From Prosthecobacter gellanilyticus (GTDB lineage Bacteria > Verrucomicrobiota > Verrucomicrobiia > Verrucomicrobiales > Verrucomicrobiaceae): a stretch of 64,000 nucleotides of DNA. The notes beneath the pieces are model-generated. The model made no database searches. It worked only from the letters and a program-made list of their open reading frames with translations, and was not told where the DNA came from. How positions within the stretch are numbered: the stretch's first letter is position 1; every line of letters starts with the position of its first letter. A program made the translations under genes and the position numbers. The DNA is taken from positions 89,778 through 153,777 of the forward strand of contig NZ_BKAG01000016.1 of assembly GCF_007992435.1 (NCBI RefSeq), given 5' to 3'. Positions 8,641 through 19,023 of the stretch are shown here, piece by piece.

Positions 8641-10133
8641 TTCAAGCCGGTCAGCAGGATCTCGGCGTTGTTGCCGGTGCGGTTAATGTTACGGATGAGA
8701 AGCTCCAGGGCCTCCGTCGCAGGCACCTGGGCGAGCTGACGGCGGATGGCCATGATGCGGCGGAACTCATCGGGATGGTAAAGCAGGTCGTCCTTGCGGG
8801 TGCCGGACTTGAGCAGGTGGATGGCGGGGAAGATGCGGCGCTCGGCGATCTCGCGATCCAGCGTGGCCTCCATGTTGCCCGTGCCCTTGAACTCCTCAAA
8901 GATGACCTCGTCCATCTTGCTTTCCGTCTCGATGAGCGCGGAGGCGATGATGGTCAGGCTGCCGCCTTCTTCCACGTTACGTGCGGCACCAAAAAACTTC
9001 TTCGGCTTCACGAGCGCCTTGGTGTCCAGACCGCCGGATCCCGTGCGGCTGCCTTTGCCGCTGCCCATCATTGAATTGTAACCGCGGGCCAGACGTGTGA
9101 GGGAATCCAGCAGGATCACCACATCTTTCCCCAGCTCGACCAGGCGGCAGGCGCGCTCGCGGACGAGCTCGGCAAGCTGGCAGTGGCGCTTCGGACTCTC
9201 GTCAAAGGTGCTGCTGTAGATCTCGCAGCCAGAGACGGACTCCTCGAAATCCGTGACTTCCTCAGGACGCTCGTCCAGCAGCAGGATGATCAGCGTGATC
9301 TCCTTGTGGTTATGCACGATGCACTTGGCGATGTCCTTCAAGATCATGGTCTTGCCGGAGCGGGGCGAGGCATTGATCAAACCACGCTGGCCTTTGCCCA
9401 GCGGGGCCATGAGGTCCATGATGCGCGCGGACACCGGGCAGGGCTTCGGCGTTTCCAGAATGATGCGCTGCTTCGGGAAGGTGGCGGTCAGTTTGTCGAA
9501 ATGAGTCGGCGACTGGTAGTTGTCGATCTCCAAGCCATCCACATGAGTGATGCGGTCGATCGCGAGGTACTTGTCCTTGTCCTTCGGCGCACGGGCGATG
9601 CCACGGATGCTGTTGCCAGGACGCAGGCCGAATTTGCGGACCAGGAAGAGGGGGATGAAGACATCCTCCGGCAGCGCATTGAAGCTGTATTTGGGATAAC
9701 GGATCAGGCCGAAATTCTCCGTGCCGATCTCCAGCACACCTTCCACCAGCACCCGGGTGCGGTGGTCCGCCATCCAGGAAAGCACATCATAGATGAGCTG
9801 GTGCTTCGTGCGGGCGGCATTGATCTTGTAATTCACGCTGGCAGCCAGTGCCTGAAGTTCGGCCAGGCTCATGTCATGGAGCGAGTTCAGCGAGATCTCG
9901 ACCGGGAAAGGCGGCTCTGGTGGCGGTGAGGAAGGGCGCTCCTGCAGAGCTTCAGCACCAGGGGTATGGGTGGCGTTGCCAGCATCCTCTGAAACAGCGG
10001 CCCCCGAGCCTTCAGCCCCGGAAGTTACGGGAGAAGCAGCGGCCTCGTCTTGAGAGGAAGCGGGAGCGCTGCGGGAGCTGTCTGCGGTCGTTACGGACAT
10101 CTCGGAGGGTGCGGGTTGGTCGGTGGGATTCAT
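8637..10133 (-). CDS. rho: Transcription termination factor Rho
   Basis: 498 residues. Rho is a hexameric RNA-dependent ATPase that terminates transcription. About 85 disordered Ser/Ala/Pro/Glu-rich residues come first, then the Rho N-terminal helical domain ([16 protein letters not shown]), the RNA-binding cold-shock fold ([19 protein letters not shown]) and the ATPase core. The P-loop reads [11 protein letters not shown] near residue 258, a variant of the usual PPKAGKT. Walker B is [17 protein letters not shown], and the Q/R-loop region ([14 protein letters not shown]) is present. The ATG at 10133 overlaps the coaE stop as ATGA, and its own stop overlaps rnd. The N-terminal extension is longer than in E. 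coli Rho (419 residues). Confidence 0.97.
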   Translation of the reverse strand: MNPTDQPAPSEMSVTTADSSRSAPASSQDEAAASPVTSGAEGSGAAVSEDAGNATHTPGAEALQERPSSPPPEPPFPVEISLNSLHDMSLAELQALAASVNYKINAARTKHQLIYDVLSWMADHRTRVLVEGVLEIGTENFGLIRYPKYSFNALPEDVFIPLFLVRKFGLRPGNSIRGIARAPKDKDKYLAIDRITHVDGLEIDNYQSPTHFDKLTATFPKQRIILETPKPCPVSARIMDLMAPLGKGQRGLINASPRSGKTMILKDIAKCIVHNHKEITLIILLLDERPEEVTDFEESVSGCEIYSSTFDESPKRHCQLAELVRERACRLVELGKDVVILLDSLTRLARGYNSMMGSGKGSRTGSGGLDTKALVKPKKFFGAARNVEEGGSLTIIASALIETESKMDEVIFEEFKGTGNMEATLDREIAERRIFPAIHLLKSGTRKDDLLYHPDEFRRIMAIRRQLAQVPATEALELLIRNINRTGNNAEILLTGLK

Positions 10134-10738
10134 GCTTGCCTTAACTGTCTTGCCAGTGTCAGCGCCTGGGCCTCCAGGGCGGTCAGGTCACCTTCATTCC
10201 AGATGACCGTATCCGCTCTTTCGACCTTGGCTTCGATGGGCCACTGAGACCTGAGAATGCGCTCGATCATTGCTTCATCGAGGCCTCGACGTTCCATCAA
10301 CCGCCTGGCTTGCATCGTGCGGCTGGCAGCCACCACAATGATCAAGTCTGCTTCTACTGTGGCCCCTATTTCATAGTAAAGCGGCACCTCCGCAAGGAAA
10401 AGTTCAGCCCCCGCCTCCCGGGCGGCCTTCCGGCCGGTCTCCAGGTCCGCCAGCACGGCAGGATGGGTGATGCCCTCCAGCTTCAGACGGGCTTTCTCAT
10501 CCTGGAAGACAATCTCGCGCAAAGCAGCGCGGTTGACTTCCTGCCCGCTTTCAGCGGCCGTGAGCACCTGCGGCCCAAAAGCCTTGAGGAGAGCCGCCTG
10601 GACGGCCGGAAGCTGCAAAATGCGGGCCACGGATTCATCCGAGGAAAAGCGGCTGGTTCCAGGGACCAAAGCGCACAGTTTTTCCGTGAGAGTGCTTTTC
10701 CCACAGCCGACACCACCAGTGACAATCCAGGAGATCAT
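10130..10738 (-). CDS. coaE: Dephospho-CoA kinase
   Basis: 202 residues, the usual size. CoaE phosphorylates dephospho-CoA on the 3' ribose hydroxyl, the last step of coenzyme A synthesis. The P-loop VTGGVGCGKSTL is at the N terminus, followed by FSSDESVARIL, the lid segment (ITHPAVLADLETG) and VPLYYEIGATVEADLIIVV. The frame can open two codons earlier at a TTG (10744), but that lies in the upstream terminator's T tract, so the ATG at 10738 is preferred. It is the first gene of a coaE-rho-rnd unit with 4-bp overlaps. It lies directly behind the pilus-operon terminator, so it needs its own promoter or read-through. Confidence 0.93.
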   Translation of the reverse strand: MISWIVTGGVGCGKSTLTEKLCALVPGTSRFSSDESVARILQLPAVQAALLKAFGPQVLTAAESGQEVNRAALREIVFQDEKARLKLEGITHPAVLADLETGRKAAREAGAELFLAEVPLYYEIGATVEADLIIVVAASRTMQARRLMERRGLDEAMIERILRSQWPIEAKVERADTVIWNEGDLTALEAQALTLARQLRQA

Positions 10739-10740
10739 AT

Positions 10741-10777
10741 CCAAAAAAAAGAAGGCAGGAGATTTGCATCTCCTGCC
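10741..10777 (-). terminator. Rho-independent terminator of the pilus operon
   Basis: GGCAGGAGAT and ATCTCCTGCC (10754-10777) form a 10-bp stem with a four-base loop. On the minus strand the hairpin is followed by TTC and a run of eight T. It lies 26 bases after the secretin stop codon and directly in front of coaE. Confidence 0.93.
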
Positions 10778-10803
10778 TCCAAGTGAAGCGGTTTTGTCAG
10801 GGA

Positions 10804-13311
10804 TCAGTTACCACCGACGGAAGGCAGCAGCGTTGGATCAGCACCGTCTGTTGGAGCCACCACAGTCGTCTGCTTGATGCGCTGGCCAGCAGGGTCGATG
10901 AGCGTCGCGGTGACGAAGATCATGAGGTTGCGCTTGAAGTGGTCTTCCACTTCGGAGCGGAACAGACGGCCGAGGATCGGCACGTCACCCAGCACGGGGA
11001 GCTTGTCTTCCACGTCCTGCACGTCTTCGCGGATCAGACCACCGAGAGCGACGGTCTGACCGTCCCACACCGTCACCGAGGTCTTCACCTTGCGGGTGGA
11101 GAAGATCGGCTGGTTGATGACGTTCGGCGTCAGTTCCACGCGGGAGGCTGGCTGAAGGATACCACCGATGAAGCTGGCTGGAGTCACGCTGTAGATCGGG
11201 CTGCCGTAGTTCACGAAGCCATCGAATTCGGTGACTTCAGGAAGCAGGTTGAGATCAATCGAACCGTTTTCACCGATGACAGGGTCAACTTCCATGCGAA
11301 CACCCACAGGGCGCATTTCGAAGGCTGTCGGAGTCGTGGGAGTCACAGGAATAGCTGTGGCACCACCACCGTTGATACCACCACCCGTGTTACCGCCGCC
11401 GACGTTGGTCGGGATCTGTGGTGGATCGAACTCCGTTGGATAGATGAATTCGCGAATCACTTCCACGGTGGCCTGTTGACCGCCCTTGGTGGTGACGCTC
11501 GGAGCGCTCATGAGGTCCACGCCCTTCTTCTGAGCCAGCGCACGGATCACAACGCCGAACTGAGGATCGGTGAAGATACCAGCGACGGAGAGGATGCCAG
11601 GAGCGACGGTGTCAGCCGTGGCGTCCACAGGAGTGAACAGGGAGTCGATGCTGTCACCGCGGATGGCACGGGTGCCAGTGCGCAGACCGCGGGTCACAGG
11701 AGACACTGCACCGCCAGTGACCAGATCGGCCACGCTGCCAGAGTAGGTCACACGACCACCCCAGTTACCATTAGTGCCGCCGCCGACGACGACGTTGTCA
11801 GCCGTCATGCCGAGGCCGCCAAGGAGCCAGTCGAAGCCGAGTTCGTCGGTGTTCTTCTGGGTCACTTCCACGAACTTGGTTGTGATGTAGACCTGCTTGG
11901 TGACCTGATCCTGGATGGACTCCACAAAGGACTCCACAAGGTCAAGGTTAGGCTGGGTGTTCTTGACGATGAGCTGGGAGGTCACCTTGTTGAACACAGC
12001 CGTGGCACCTTCAGGGAACGGAATGCCCTGGCCTTTCAAGATGTCGAGAGCACTCTGGCGGCTGATGAGGCCAGAAACACCTGCGGCAGGAGCACCGCCA
12101 GCTGCAAACGGATCGGCAGGAGCTGCAGCAGGGGCGGCATCGCCTGTGCTATTACCCATGGTTCCGAAATCCGGCGGCACTTTGTAGATGCGGGTGAACT
12201 GCTCAGTGGTCGTCTCAGTGACTGGGACGATCAGCACGGCGAAGGGCTCAACCTTGAACTTCATGCCAGCGAGCTCAGTCACGTAACGGAGGGCTTCCGT
12301 CATCGGGACATCCTTCAGGTCGAGGCTGATGGAAGCCGTTGGTGCGTCAGCACCAGCCTTCAAGATGATGTTCACGCCTTTGCGGGCAGGGTCGGTCTCA
12401 AACACGTCCAGATCGCGGCTCTTCACGCGGAGGAACTCCACGGCTTCCTCGATGCTGGCGCCCGAGAACTGAACCTGCGGGAAGACGATCTTCTGCATCT
12501 TCTGGCTCAGATAGACAGTCGGGGCCTTGTTTCCGCCGCCTGAGCTTTCCATCTGCAGGCCCTTGACGGCTGGCTTGTGCTCCCACGCCTCATTCACCAT
12601 GTTCAGCATGCGGGCACGCTGGTGGTCATAAGAGCTCTTGAAATAGTCACCGCGCTTGCGCTCGGCCAGCTCCATGCCACGGCGGGCAGCGGAGTTGTAA
12701 GGGTCGATGCGAAGGACGTCCTCGTAGGTTTCGAGGGCTTTGTCATAGTCACCGATTTCAACGGCGCTAGCGCCGACGAAAAGGCCCTGCTTCACCTTGC
12801 CCACGTTTTCCACGTGCTCAGCGGTGAGAGCTGGCGGCCAGCGATCTGGATCATCCAGCTGGGCGATGAAGATCAGAGCCTTCTTGTGACCAGGGACAGA
12901 GGCCAGAGCCTCGGCCAGCAGTTCACGGGCCTTCACATAGTCGCCCTTGGCAGCCTTCTCACGAGCGACCACGACAGCGCAGTCAGCAAACTTGAGGTTG
13001 GCGAGATCGCGCCAGTCTTGAATGAACGGAGCGTTCGGAAGCTGGTCAAAGATTTCCTTGGCAGCACGATACTGGGCCAAAGCACCCTCATGATCACCCT
13101 GGGCAAAGAGCTCGTCACCACGTTCCATGGCTTTCTGTGCATCCTGGATGCGGGCCAAGCGGCGGGCAATTTCGCGCTCGGCAATGCCAGGGACGCTACC
13201 AGCGCCGGCACCGCCTTCGCCTGCGTAAACGTGCAGGTTCGCCATTGGAAGGGCGGTCGCTGCAACCATCAGTGCAATTGGGTGTTTAGTCATTCGTGAA
13301 ATCTGGGACAT
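10804..13311 (-). CDS. PilQ-like secretin, Amuc_1098-type pilus outer-membrane protein
   Basis: 835 residues. A signal peptide (ALMVAATALPMANLHVYA) precedes a Gly-rich stretch and TPR-like helices (MERGDELFAQGDHEGALAQY; EIGDYDKALETYEDVLRIDP). A secretin N0-like domain follows (SISLDLKDVPMTEALRYVTE), then an N1-type domain. The C-terminal secretin domain ends with the family signature around residues 735-790 (VKTSVTVWDGQTVALGGLI, KLPVLGDVPILGRLFRSE, NLMIFVTATLIDP). Secretins form the outer-membrane gate of type IV pili and type II secretion. The TPR-plus-secretin layout and gene order match Akkermansia Amuc_1098. It is the last gene of the operon, before a terminator. MTKHPIALM, six codons in, is an alternative start. 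Confidence 0.92.
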   Translation of the reverse strand: MSQISRMTKHPIALMVAATALPMANLHVYAGEGGAGAGSVPGIAEREIARRLARIQDAQKAMERGDELFAQGDHEGALAQYRAAKEIFDQLPNAPFIQDWRDLANLKFADCAVVVAREKAAKGDYVKARELLAEALASVPGHKKALIFIAQLDDPDRWPPALTAEHVENVGKVKQGLFVGASAVEIGDYDKALETYEDVLRIDPYNSAARRGMELAERKRGDYFKSSYDHQRARMLNMVNEAWEHKPAVKGLQMESSGGGNKAPTVYLSQKMQKIVFPQVQFSGASIEEAVEFLRVKSRDLDVFETDPARKGVNIILKAGADAPTASISLDLKDVPMTEALRYVTELAGMKFKVEPFAVLIVPVTETTTEQFTRIYKVPPDFGTMGNSTGDAAPAAAPADPFAAGGAPAAGVSGLISRQSALDILKGQGIPFPEGATAVFNKVTSQLIVKNTQPNLDLVESFVESIQDQVTKQVYITTKFVEVTQKNTDELGFDWLLGGLGMTADNVVVGGGTNGNWGGRVTYSGSVADLVTGGAVSPVTRGLRTGTRAIRGDSIDSLFTPVDATADTVAPGILSVAGIFTDPQFGVVIRALAQKKGVDLMSAPSVTTKGGQQATVEVIREFIYPTEFDPPQIPTNVGGGNTGGGINGGGATAIPVTPTTPTAFEMRPVGVRMEVDPVIGENGSIDLNLLPEVTEFDGFVNYGSPIYSVTPASFIGGILQPASRVELTPNVINQPIFSTRKVKTSVTVWDGQTVALGGLIREDVQDVEDKLPVLGDVPILGRLFRSEVEDHFKRNLMIFVTATLIDPAGQRIKQTTVVAPTDGADPTLLPSVGGN

Positions 13312-13407
13312 AAGAGAGGTCAGGAGAGAGAAATTTGGCCGGGAATGGGCGTGTTTATCAGGTTTAAGTGAAATATGGCGAGATGTTTTTTCTCTTTTGG
13401 TGCGTTT

Positions 13408-14379
13408 TTAGCCTTTTTTGACCGTAAGGGGTTCGCCTTTCGTTTGAGTGCCGTCGACAGGGACGATGGTCGCCTGATTTTCTTCGATGGAGAGCACCTT
13501 GAAAGTCACGCCAAGGCCCGGAATCTGGAAGGTTTCACCTTCACGCACCTTGCGCACTTCTGGCGTGCCGATGCGGAACTCGAACTCAGCTTCGTAGTCA
13601 GCCAGATTGGTCTCCTTGCCCTTGATCAAAACGAACTCACGCTTGGTGGAGATGTCCAGGCACTTCAGCTCGGACACGTCAGTCTCCAGACCGGTGGTGG
13701 GGTTCTTATCCGTCTTCTGAGCGAACTCCAGCGCCTTGAAGCGGGCAGGACCTGTCCTGTCGAAGCCGAACTCATCACCAGGAGAGACGAACTTGCTGGC
13801 CTTGGGATCAGGCTTCATGCGCTGCACCTGGTAGGGCGGCGAGCTGCTGTTCAGCTTGATGATGTAGTCATGCGTGATGCGTGACTTCAGGAAGAGCTTC
13901 TGCGTCACCGGTGGGTGAGAGGCGGCATCACGCGGATCGGTCTTTTGCTCGAACTCCTCCAGATTGTTAAAGCCGTCATTGTCCGGGTCAAGATCGCCGA
14001 TGTTGGGGGACTCGATGCTCGGCAGGTCATTCTTCACCAGGTACTCGTTCGTCATGGGCGGACGAAGCACCGGATCAGCCACCTGCAGGTCGAAGAGCTG
14101 GTCACCCTTTTGCAGCAACAGCACCGACTTGTTCAGGGGCACTGGCTTGCCGTTGATGACAGGGGAAACCCAGGTGACCTTTTCCTGCAAGCGCTGGAGG
14201 ATCATCTTCACGCCGTCCGTGGGAGGCGGGTTCATGTTGCTCTTGGGCGCCACGGTCTTGAGAGCCAGCCGGTCAGACAGGCTCTGGCTGTCATAGATCG
14301 TGTAACCCACGGCGCCAAACGCCAGCAACGCCGCCAGGATCAGGATCGTTTTTTCGTAATTGCCGTTCTTTTTCTGCAT
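13408..14379 (-). CDS. Amuc_1099-type pilus-like protein (PilP position)
   Basis: 323 residues. One N-terminal membrane helix (TILILAALLAFGAVGYTIY) is followed by a periplasmic domain. DLDPDNDGFNNLEEFEQK is a thrombospondin-type-3/EF-hand-like calcium motif. The C-terminal 60 residues (VREGETFQIPGLGVTFKVL) look like a small beta domain. Placement between the Amuc_1100-like gene and the secretin equals Amuc_1099 in Akkermansia. It is also the place of pilP in the pilMNOPQ operon, so a role linking the inner-membrane complex to the secretin is likely (inference). A 96-base gap separates it from the secretin start. Confidence 0.8.
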   Translation of the reverse strand: MQKKNGNYEKTILILAALLAFGAVGYTIYDSQSLSDRLALKTVAPKSNMNPPPTDGVKMILQRLQEKVTWVSPVINGKPVPLNKSVLLLQKGDQLFDLQVADPVLRPPMTNEYLVKNDLPSIESPNIGDLDPDNDGFNNLEEFEQKTDPRDAASHPPVTQKLFLKSRITHDYIIKLNSSSPPYQVQRMKPDPKASKFVSPGDEFGFDRTGPARFKALEFAQKTDKNPTTGLETDVSELKCLDISTKREFVLIKGKETNLADYEAEFEFRIGTPEVRKVREGETFQIPGLGVTFKVLSIEENQATIVPVDGTQTKGEPLTVKKG

Positions 14380-14407
14380 GGTCTGGAAAGGGGGGAAGAG
14401 TTCAGAC

Positions 14408-15394
14408 TCAGTGACCGGCTGCAGCGGTCTGCGGGTTCAGGAATTTGACGAGATCAATCTCGATGTAAGCGCGGAGAGTCTCACGACCCAGCACCACCAT
14501 GGAGTCAACAGGAGCCGGCTGGATGCCTACAGGAGCAGGCTTCGCAGCAGCGCCGTCAGCACCAGGGGCGGGAGCTGCACCTTCCTCAGGCGCAGCGGCG
14601 GGTGTCAGGGCTGTCCGCACCGGGCCTACCTGCACTTCATTCTCGATGCGCACCAGACGGGCCACCGTGAAGAAGGGCATGTCAGAAGGGCTGGTCAGAC
14701 CGCTGAGCAGAGCCTGGAGACCAGCCTGATCTGTGCGGACGGTGAGACGGACCTGACGACGCTCCGTGATGCTCACGGGAGCTGCGGCAGCTTGTCTCTG
14801 CTGGCCTTTGGCATTGCCTTTGGGCCTGGCAGCCGGCTGCGGCCTTGCGGGTTGATCACCCTTCTCGGAGGCCAGCAACGAGCGATCCAGCATGTCCACC
14901 GTGCGGATGCCGCTCTTCAGCGCCAGACGGACGATGGAGTCCACGGAATCCAGGTAGGTGGAGAGCTCTGCGGCGACCTGGTCATTCTTTGGCAGTTCGC
15001 TGGTATATTGATCAAAGCCGAGATTGAACTCAGCGGGAAGATGCCCGGAGCCATCTTTCTTGATCTCAGCCACCTTGGTCTTCAGCTTGGCTTGAAAATC
15101 GGTGTTGGTTGTCGGCTTGTCATCAGGCTGCAATTTATACAGCACCAAGGAAAGCTGGCCGACAGCCTTTTCATAATCACCCACCAATGCCTGTTTCTGG
15201 GCCAGATTTTCCGGCGTGGGAGCCAGGCTGGCGCTCTTCAGGTTGGCAAGGCTTGTGTTGACGGAGTCAAACTGCTCCTGGGAGGCAGAAGCTGCCGACC
15301 AGGTGTTGAAAAGAACGACGCCGAGTCCCACCACTCCGGCCCCTGTGAGGCCGAGGATGGCGGCTGGCACTTTGTTGTCTTGGATCCAGCTCAT
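14408..15394 (-). CDS. Amuc_1100-type pilus-like protein (PilO position)
   Basis: 328 residues. It begins MSWIQDNKVPAAILGLTGAG, like the Amuc_1100 start, and has a single N-terminal membrane helix. A coiled-coil region (QEQFDSVNTSLANLK) is followed by two ferredoxin-like-sized domains (FNLGFDQYTSELPKNDQVAA; VSITERRQVRLTVRTDQAGL) and an Ala/Pro-rich linker before the final strand (RETLRAYIEIDLVKFLNP). Akkermansia Amuc_1100 is 317 residues and is known as a host-signalling outer-surface protein; its fold has been compared with PilO/GspM-type proteins. Here it is in an apparently non-gut relative, so a structural pilus-complex role is more basic (inference). Four bases separate it from the upstream pilM-pilN gene. 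Confidence 0.85.
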   Translation of the reverse strand: MSWIQDNKVPAAILGLTGAGVVGLGVVLFNTWSAASASQEQFDSVNTSLANLKSASLAPTPENLAQKQALVGDYEKAVGQLSLVLYKLQPDDKPTTNTDFQAKLKTKVAEIKKDGSGHLPAEFNLGFDQYTSELPKNDQVAAELSTYLDSVDSIVRLALKSGIRTVDMLDRSLLASEKGDQPARPQPAARPKGNAKGQQRQAAAAPVSITERRQVRLTVRTDQAGLQALLSGLTSPSDMPFFTVARLVRIENEVQVGPVRTALTPAAAPEEGAAPAPGADGAAAKPAPVGIQPAPVDSMVVLGRETLRAYIEIDLVKFLNPQTAAAGH

Positions 15395-15398
15395 TAGG

Positions 15399-17132
15399 TC
15401 AATCTCTGAATTTCATGGGCTGCTTGAGGGGCAGCGTGATGTTGAAAGTGTAGGCGTAACGGTCTTCCTCAATACCGCTCTGAGCACTGACGTACTCAGC
15501 GTTCTTGGCCTCGAAGTTCTCGATCGCAAACCAGGGCAGTTTGGCGAGGGCGGCCGCGTATTTGTACACGATCTGCTCACCCTGGTCGTTTTTGCGATAC
15601 AGTCCCTGGATCTTGATGGAATAGACCGGCTCGGTTCCTGCCGCCGCCTCGTCCTTCTTCTCGGACTTGGCCTCCTGTCCCACCAAGGAAGGTGTGATGG
15701 ACTGGCCATTCTTGAGTGGCTCGACGACTGTCAGCCAGATCATGTCGTTTTCGAACACCCTGTTGAGGTCGGTCAAAAGACGAACCCAATAGGAGCGCTC
15801 TGCCACGGCCTGCTCAAGCTGGGAGCTGAGAGCCGCATACTGAGTCTGTTTGGCATCCAGCGCAGCGATCTGGGAACCGATGCCTTGCAGCTTCTGGTTC
15901 TCCACATTCATCGTGGCCAGGCGTTCCTGGATGACACGATCCGTGTTTTGATAGTAGACAATGCCAGCGCCAAGAGCACCCCAGGCAACCAAGGCGGCGA
16001 GCAGCAGCGCCGGTGTCCGGCGGGCGGCATCACGGGCATTGGCCACGGGTGTGGGGACGAGTTCCACCTCACTCGGCGAGCCGCCGGAGGAGCGGAGGGC
16101 CAGACCCACAAGTTCACCCAGGAAGGGGGAGTCAGCATGGGCGACGTCAGACTTCAGGCTGCGATCCACCTGCACGCCGCGAAGAGGATTGAAGATCTCG
16201 ACCGGAGTCTTGAGCTTCTCTTCGAGGAAGGAGGCCATGTTGCCGAGCAGCGCACCACCACCGGTGATGAAAACACGCTTTGGCTGGGAACCGCCCTGCT
16301 GGCTGCGGTAGGCCGTGATACGGCGCATGACCTGCGTGTGCAGATTGCTCGCGGCATTGCGGATGACCTTGGAAAGCGCGGCGATCTCTGGATCAGCATG
16401 ATCCTGGACAGCCCCGCCAGGAGCCACGAAGCCGCGAGCGCATTTCTGTGCCTCGGCATCGCTGAAGCTGATGTTGAACTCCTTGGAAACCGCAGAGGTG
16501 ATGGAAGCTCCACCCACCAGGAAGTTGGCGATGAAGAAGCGGCCCTGCTCCACGAAAACGAGGTTGGTCGAACGAGCGCCGAGATCGATCAGCACGGCGG
16601 GCTCATCAACATCCGGATAGCTGTAGCGGAAGGCATTGTAGAGGGCGAGCGGAGCCACATCCACACCGCTGGTGGAGACCTTGGCGGACACCACCTGCTC
16701 ATGGATTTCATTCAAGGCATCCGACTTCATGGCCACGATGACCACTTCCGTCTCACCGCTGCCTTCGCTGGCAAATTCATAATCCCAGACCACTTCATTG
16801 ATCGGGAATGGCACGTTCTGGCGGGCCTCGAACTCGACGATCTGCGCCACGCGATCTCCCTGCACGGGAGGCAGTTTCACGAAGCGGTTGAAGACCGTAT
16901 GACCGGCCACGGAGAACCAGACGGCGGAATTTTTGATCTTGAGACGTTCCACCAGCTCCTGAAGTCCGATCTTGAGCTGAGGAATGCGGGTGGCGTCCAC
17001 AGTGGGATCCCCCGGCATGTCCACGAACTCATAACGCTTCAAAACGAGGTCGCCCCCGGATCGGGAAAAAATGGCTCCTGAGAGACGCTGGGAACCCAGG
17101 TTCAGGACCGCGATGCTTTTGCTGTCTGCCAT
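15399..17132 (-). CDS. pilM: PilM-PilN fusion protein of the pilus inner-membrane complex
   Basis: 577 residues. Residues 1-345 are a PilM/FtsA-like actin fold: SIAVLNLGSQRLSGAIF, IKNSAVWFSVAGHTVFNRFV, VEFEARQNVPFPINEVVWDY, AVLIDLGARSTNLVFVE and RVFITGGGALLGNMASFL. Then comes a membrane helix near 373-392 (LLLAALVAWGALGAGIVYY), a coiled coil, and a PilN-like periplasmic region (SYWVRLLTDLNRVFENDMIW). Canonical systems encode PilM (about 350 residues) and PilN (about 200) separately; here they are one chain. The gene lies between the Amuc_1102-like and Amuc_1100-like genes, as Amuc_1101 does. PilM normally binds the cytoplasmic tail of PilN. Confidence 0.88.
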   Translation of the reverse strand: MADSKSIAVLNLGSQRLSGAIFSRSGGDLVLKRYEFVDMPGDPTVDATRIPQLKIGLQELVERLKIKNSAVWFSVAGHTVFNRFVKLPPVQGDRVAQIVEFEARQNVPFPINEVVWDYEFASEGSGETEVVIVAMKSDALNEIHEQVVSAKVSTSGVDVAPLALYNAFRYSYPDVDEPAVLIDLGARSTNLVFVEQGRFFIANFLVGGASITSAVSKEFNISFSDAEAQKCARGFVAPGGAVQDHADPEIAALSKVIRNAASNLHTQVMRRITAYRSQQGGSQPKRVFITGGGALLGNMASFLEEKLKTPVEIFNPLRGVQVDRSLKSDVAHADSPFLGELVGLALRSSGGSPSEVELVPTPVANARDAARRTPALLLAALVAWGALGAGIVYYQNTDRVIQERLATMNVENQKLQGIGSQIAALDAKQTQYAALSSQLEQAVAERSYWVRLLTDLNRVFENDMIWLTVVEPLKNGQSITPSLVGQEAKSEKKDEAAAGTEPVYSIKIQGLYRKNDQGEQIVYKYAAALAKLPWFAIENFEAKNAEYVSAQSGIEEDRYAYTFNITLPLKQPMKFRD

Positions 17133-17183
17133 GCTAAAAAGTGGGTTGAGGCCTTGCTTGGAAGTGAATCCGGCCGCTCCTGA

Positions 17184-17798
17184 TTACTTGGACTTGGTGG
17201 GAAGGTCGTAGTCACCCCACAGAATATCAAAGGGGGTCTCCTTGCGAGGAAGCACCACATTTTCAGTGGCCTCAAAGGCGTCGGTCTTCTCCCACCATTT
17301 GCCAGGAATGGAGGTCTCACCTCCCACCACCTGACCATCCACCACGATTTCAATGGCAGAGGCCTTCACATCAGAAGCTGCCGTGAACTGGTCCTTTTCC
17401 AGGATGCGGCGCAGCGTGGAAGGAGTGATGTAGGCCAGCGCATGGCAGCGCTCACCCGCAGGCACATCCACATAGTTGATCGTTCCCTTGAGAAGGTGGT
17501 ACTTGTTGTCCTTCGTCTGGGCATTCAGGGCGACATAATAATTGACCGTCATGGAGGACAGGCTGCCATTACGTCCGCCAGCTGCTGGAGGAAGGGTGAT
17601 CTGCAGTTCCGTGTCAAACTCCAGCCATTCTTTCGGACGCCAGTTCCTGTTCGGCGTGTTGCCAGCCTGGAACTGAGGTGTCTGGATGTTGATCACCTTG
17701 GGGGCGCTCACCTTGACTTTGACAGCAGGTGCGGTTTGGGCCTGCAAACCAGACAGCCCAAGAGAAAGGGCCGCGAGAACGAGGATGGATGACTTCAT
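17184..17798 (-). CDS. Amuc_1102-type secreted pilus-like protein
   Basis: 204 residues. A clear signal peptide (ILVLAALSLGLSGLQAQ) is followed by a mostly beta-strand domain (VINIQTPQFQAGNTPNRNW; YYVALNAQTKDNKYHLLKG; AIEIVVDGQVVGGETSIP) ending FDILWGDYDLPTKSK. The position first in the operon, 51 bases before pilM, equals Amuc_1102. No prepilin peptidase motif or hydrophobic pilin helix is visible, so it is unlikely to be a pilin. Function is unknown; family assignment rests on size, fold class and gene order. Confidence 0.75.
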   Translation of the reverse strand: MKSSILVLAALSLGLSGLQAQTAPAVKVKVSAPKVINIQTPQFQAGNTPNRNWRPKEWLEFDTELQITLPPAAGGRNGSLSSMTVNYYVALNAQTKDNKYHLLKGTINYVDVPAGERCHALAYITPSTLRRILEKDQFTAASDVKASAIEIVVDGQVVGGETSIPGKWWEKTDAFEATENVVLPRKETPFDILWGDYDLPTKSK

Positions 17799-17894
17799 AG
17801 GAAAGGGGGGGTGGTCACAGACTGGGTTGGGTCGGTTGGGCCGCAGCTCGGTCTTGTGAATTAATGATGTTTTATTCGTAAATCGCGCCGGGCA

Positions 17895-18848
<954 letters not shown>

Positions 18849-19023
18849 GGGTACGTATTGGGGCAAAAGAGGCGCGAGTCTGGGACTTTTCCCCCAGGGG
18901 GGCAAGCCGGATTTCCCAACTTCTCGACCGGCGGAAAACCGCTGCCTGATACCACGAACGGGCCAGCAAAACACAAAGGAGTGGACAGCCTCCCCTGCCC
19001 TGTGGCGTTCTTTCCACCCCGCC

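Noticed and set aside
10783..12543. 586-codon plus-strand open frame opposite the secretin
   Set aside because: His/Asp/Arg-rich shadow translation; the minus strand encodes a clear secretin with signal peptide and family motifs.
15216..17081. 621-codon plus-strand open frame opposite pilM
   Set aside because: No recognisable domain or start signal; the PilM-PilN frame on the other strand is convincing.
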